Assembly: GCF_002160145.1 (NCBI RefSeq)
Contig: NZ_NFKA01000006.1
Coordinates: 107,499-171,498 of the forward strand
Reading direction: 5' to 3'
Length of the DNA stretch: 64,000 nucleotides
From: Gemmiger sp. An194
GTDB lineage: Bacteria > Bacillota > Clostridia > Oscillospirales > Ruminococcaceae
Positions within the stretch are counted from its first letter, which is position 1, and the number at the start of each line of letters is the position of its first letter. Both the position numbers and the translations under genes were made by a program. Shown piece after piece: positions 62,444 to 64,000 of this stretch. Under the pieces are notes generated by a model. The model saw only the letters and a program-made list of their open reading frames with translations, had not been told where the DNA came from and ran no database searches.

Positions 62444-62552
62444 TCAAGAAGATGGCGGAACTATGTATCCATTGGTCCGGCAAAATGCCTTCCGCCGCCC
62501 GGTTACCGGTGCGGAGCGCGCTTTGTTGTTGGAAGAAAAGGAGCTTTTGCAT

Positions 62553-63251
62553 ATGAGTGTGCCTCCAAACACAAAGGAAATCTATCAGATCCTGGAATCA
62601 GAGATTGTGTCGCTGAAGATCGCCCCCGGCGAAGTACTCACCGAGAACAGCCTGTGTGAGCGGTTTCAGGTTTCCCGCACCCCGATTCGCAGTGTTCTGC
62701 AGCGCCTGCAGGAAAACAAGTTTGTGGAGATCATCCCCCACAAGAGCACCACGGTTACCCGGATCAATCTGGACATTGCAACTCAGCTGATCTATGAACG
62801 GGTGGCCATTGAAAGCATGGTTTTCCGGGACTTTGTGCGCACCGCATCGCCCACGGCGGTGGAACAGGTGCGGGATCTGCTGCATCGGATGGAAACGCTG
62901 GCGGAAGCCTCCCATCACCTGGAGGAATTCGACAGCTATGCCTTTCTGGCCGCCGACCACGACATGCACGAGTTCTGGTTTTTGTTCTGCGGCAAGGACA
63001 TGCTATGGAAGCGGATCATCCGCCCTCACCCGGACTATTCCCGTCTGATGCGAATGGACGTGACCGGGGCGAAGAATGTGCCTGATGTGCTCCATGATCA
63101 TCAGCTTATGATGCAGATGATCGACGACCATTCCGAAGCCGGCATCGAGGAACTGATGGTACGCCATATGTACGGCAACGTGCGCCGTCTGGGCAGCAAG
63201 CTGTTTTCCGGCGAATACAAAAAATATCTTCAGCCCGTTCCGAATGAGTGA
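62553..63251 (+). CDS. GntR family (FadR-type) regulator of the uronate operon
   Basis: 232 residues from the ATG at 62553 (AAGGAG nine bases upstream); the open frame starts 46 codons earlier but would begin at the promoter. N-terminal winged helix with LTENSLCERFQVSRTPIRSVLQRLQ (shown in part; about residues 31-55), C-terminal FCD-like helical ligand domain with metal-type residues (DHDMHEFWF, HDHQLMMQMI, HMYGNVRR). Divergent from kduD with three TGTATACA palindromes between. Repression relieved by a pathway intermediate such as KDG is inferred. Confidence 0.9.
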   Translation: MSVPPNTKEIYQILESEIVSLKIAPGEVLTENSLCERFQVSRTPIRSVLQRLQENKFVEIIPHKSTTVTRINLDIATQLIYERVAIESMVFRDFVRTASPTAVEQVRDLLHRMETLAEASHHLEEFDSYAFLAADHDMHEFWFLFCGKDMLWKRIIRPHPDYSRLMRMDVTGAKNVPDVLHDHQLMMQMIDDHSEAGIEELMVRHMYGNVRRLGSKLFSGEYKKYLQPVPNE

Positions 63252-63303
63252 CCGTTTTACCCAAACAGGGAGGAGTTCTCCTCTTCCTTGCACCTTCACT
63301 GAC

Positions 63304-63345
63304 ACAAAAAGCCTGCCTCGGCCGCAACCGAAGCAGGCTTTTTTC
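63304..63345 (+). terminator. Terminator after gntR
   Basis: AAAAAGCCTGC...GCAGGCTTTTTT stem (inner part CTCGG/CCGA), T-run. Confidence 0.85.
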
Positions 63346-63419
63346 TATCCCCTTTCATCCATTGGGAGGGAAATGTGCCAAAATAAGCGAGCCTCTTTCA
63401 GGCCGCCCCCTTTTGGTGA

Positions 63420-63923
63420 ACTTCCAGACGAAGGCGTCAAGAACAACATGCCGGTGGCATGTTGTTTAGCCCGAGAGGCCCTGCGAGCTGAACCGGAGCG
63501 CCATCGGCGCGAACGGTGAAGCCGCCCCCGCAGGGGGGAAGTGCAGCAAAAGAAAAGCGAGCACCTTTCAATGCTCACCTCTTTGTGGTGCACTTCTAGA
63601 CGAGGGCGTTAAGAACAACATGCCGGTGGCATGTTGTTTAGCCCGAGAGGCCCTGCGAGCTGAACCGGAGCGCCATCGGCGCGAACGGTGAAGCCGCCCC
63701 CGCAGGGGGGAAGTGCAGCAAAAGAAAAGCGAGCACCTTTCAATGCTCACCTCTTTGTGGTGCACTTCTAGACGAGGGCGTTAAGAACAACATGCCGGTG
63801 GCATGTTGTTTAGCCCGAGAGGCCCTGCGAGCTGAACCGGAGCGCTAACAGCGCGAACGGTGAAGCCGCCCCCGAAGGGGGGAAGTGCAACAAAAAAGAC
63901 AGGACGTTTGTCCTGTCTTTTTG

Positions 63924-63935
<12 letters not shown>
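63420..63935. repeat. Three tandem copies of a 172-bp structured unit next to tRNA-Lys
   Basis: Units begin at 63420, 63592 and 63764; equivalent points are exactly 172 bases apart. The first two are nearly identical, while the third diverges toward its end and merges into the tRNA. Each has a perfect hairpin AACAACATGCC/GGCATGTTGTT, a CCCCC/GGGGG stem and ends in a copy of the tRNA-Lys 3' end (TGGTGCACTTC). A worn partial copy precedes them at about 63385-63420. No protein is credible here. Confidence 0.85.
63889..63923 (-). terminator. Terminator of tRNA-Lys
   Basis: AAAAAGACAGGAC/GTCCTGTCTTTTT stem with a T-run on the minus strand, directly after the tRNA. Confidence 0.85.
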
Positions 63936-63999
<64 letters not shown>

Positions 64000-64000
64000 A

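Overview
The window reads as a chromosomal segment of a GC-rich Gram-positive anaerobe. The likely home is the Oscillospiraceae/Ruminococcaceae branch of Clostridia (Faecalibacterium/Gemmiger/Subdoligranulum-like); this is inferred from strong AGGAGG ribosome sites, Clostridia-type gene families, a substrate-binding-protein/permease fusion, flavin reductase-rubredoxin chemistry and a radical-SAM 'mobile pair'. It is not proven by a marker gene.

Layout. 1-2.6 kb: MATE exporter and a flavin reductase carrying three rubredoxin domains. 2.6-5.7 kb: an AT-rich island with a broken TnpV relic, a zinc-ribbon protein and a MarR + two radical SAM cassette bracketed by imperfect direct repeats. 5.7-10.6 kb: pstSCAB-phoU phosphate uptake. 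10.6-19.6 kb: branched-chain aminotransferase, a lysine ABC transporter under a lysine riboswitch, M42 peptidase, NAD synthetase, a YbaK-type deacylase, a small unknown protein and an MBL hydrolase. 19.6-38.6 kb: one long leftward type IV pilus operon. It runs from a diguanylate cyclase and a phosphodiesterase, through minor pilins, pilB, pilT, pilC, pilA and pilD, to pilM/N/O-like genes and a ~1,870-residue prepilin-like surface protein. 38.6-40.6 kb: a promoter region with three related repeats, next to a tyrosine recombinase gene split by an ORF-less group II intron. 40.6-50.6 kb: housekeeping genes (dipeptidase, M24 peptidase, CorA, adenosine deaminase, GltD-like oxidoreductase, glycerate kinase, citrate synthase) and tRNA-Ser and tRNA-Tyr. 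50.7-57.9 kb: a decayed polysaccharide locus of collapsed gene fragments and a tandem PL8 polysaccharide lyase pseudogene. 58.2-63.3 kb: an intact unsaturated-uronate pathway (kduD, eda, kdgK, kduI) with a divergent GntR regulator and TGTATACA palindromes. 63.4-64 kb: 172-bp tandem repeats running into tRNA-Lys.

How it works together. The PL8 lyase, if intact, would release unsaturated uronic acid from glycosaminoglycan-like polymers, and KduI, KduD, KdgK and Eda would convert it to pyruvate and glyceraldehyde-3-phosphate. Here the depolymerase and its probable transporter are broken while the intracellular pathway is intact. The pilus operon encodes both synthesis and breakdown of c-di-GMP, and its PilB ATPase has the N-terminal domain type that binds c-di-GMP in MshE. 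Its promoter lies between inverted copies of a ~20-bp repeat beside a tyrosine recombinase gene, which raises the possibility of an invertible, phase-variable switch.
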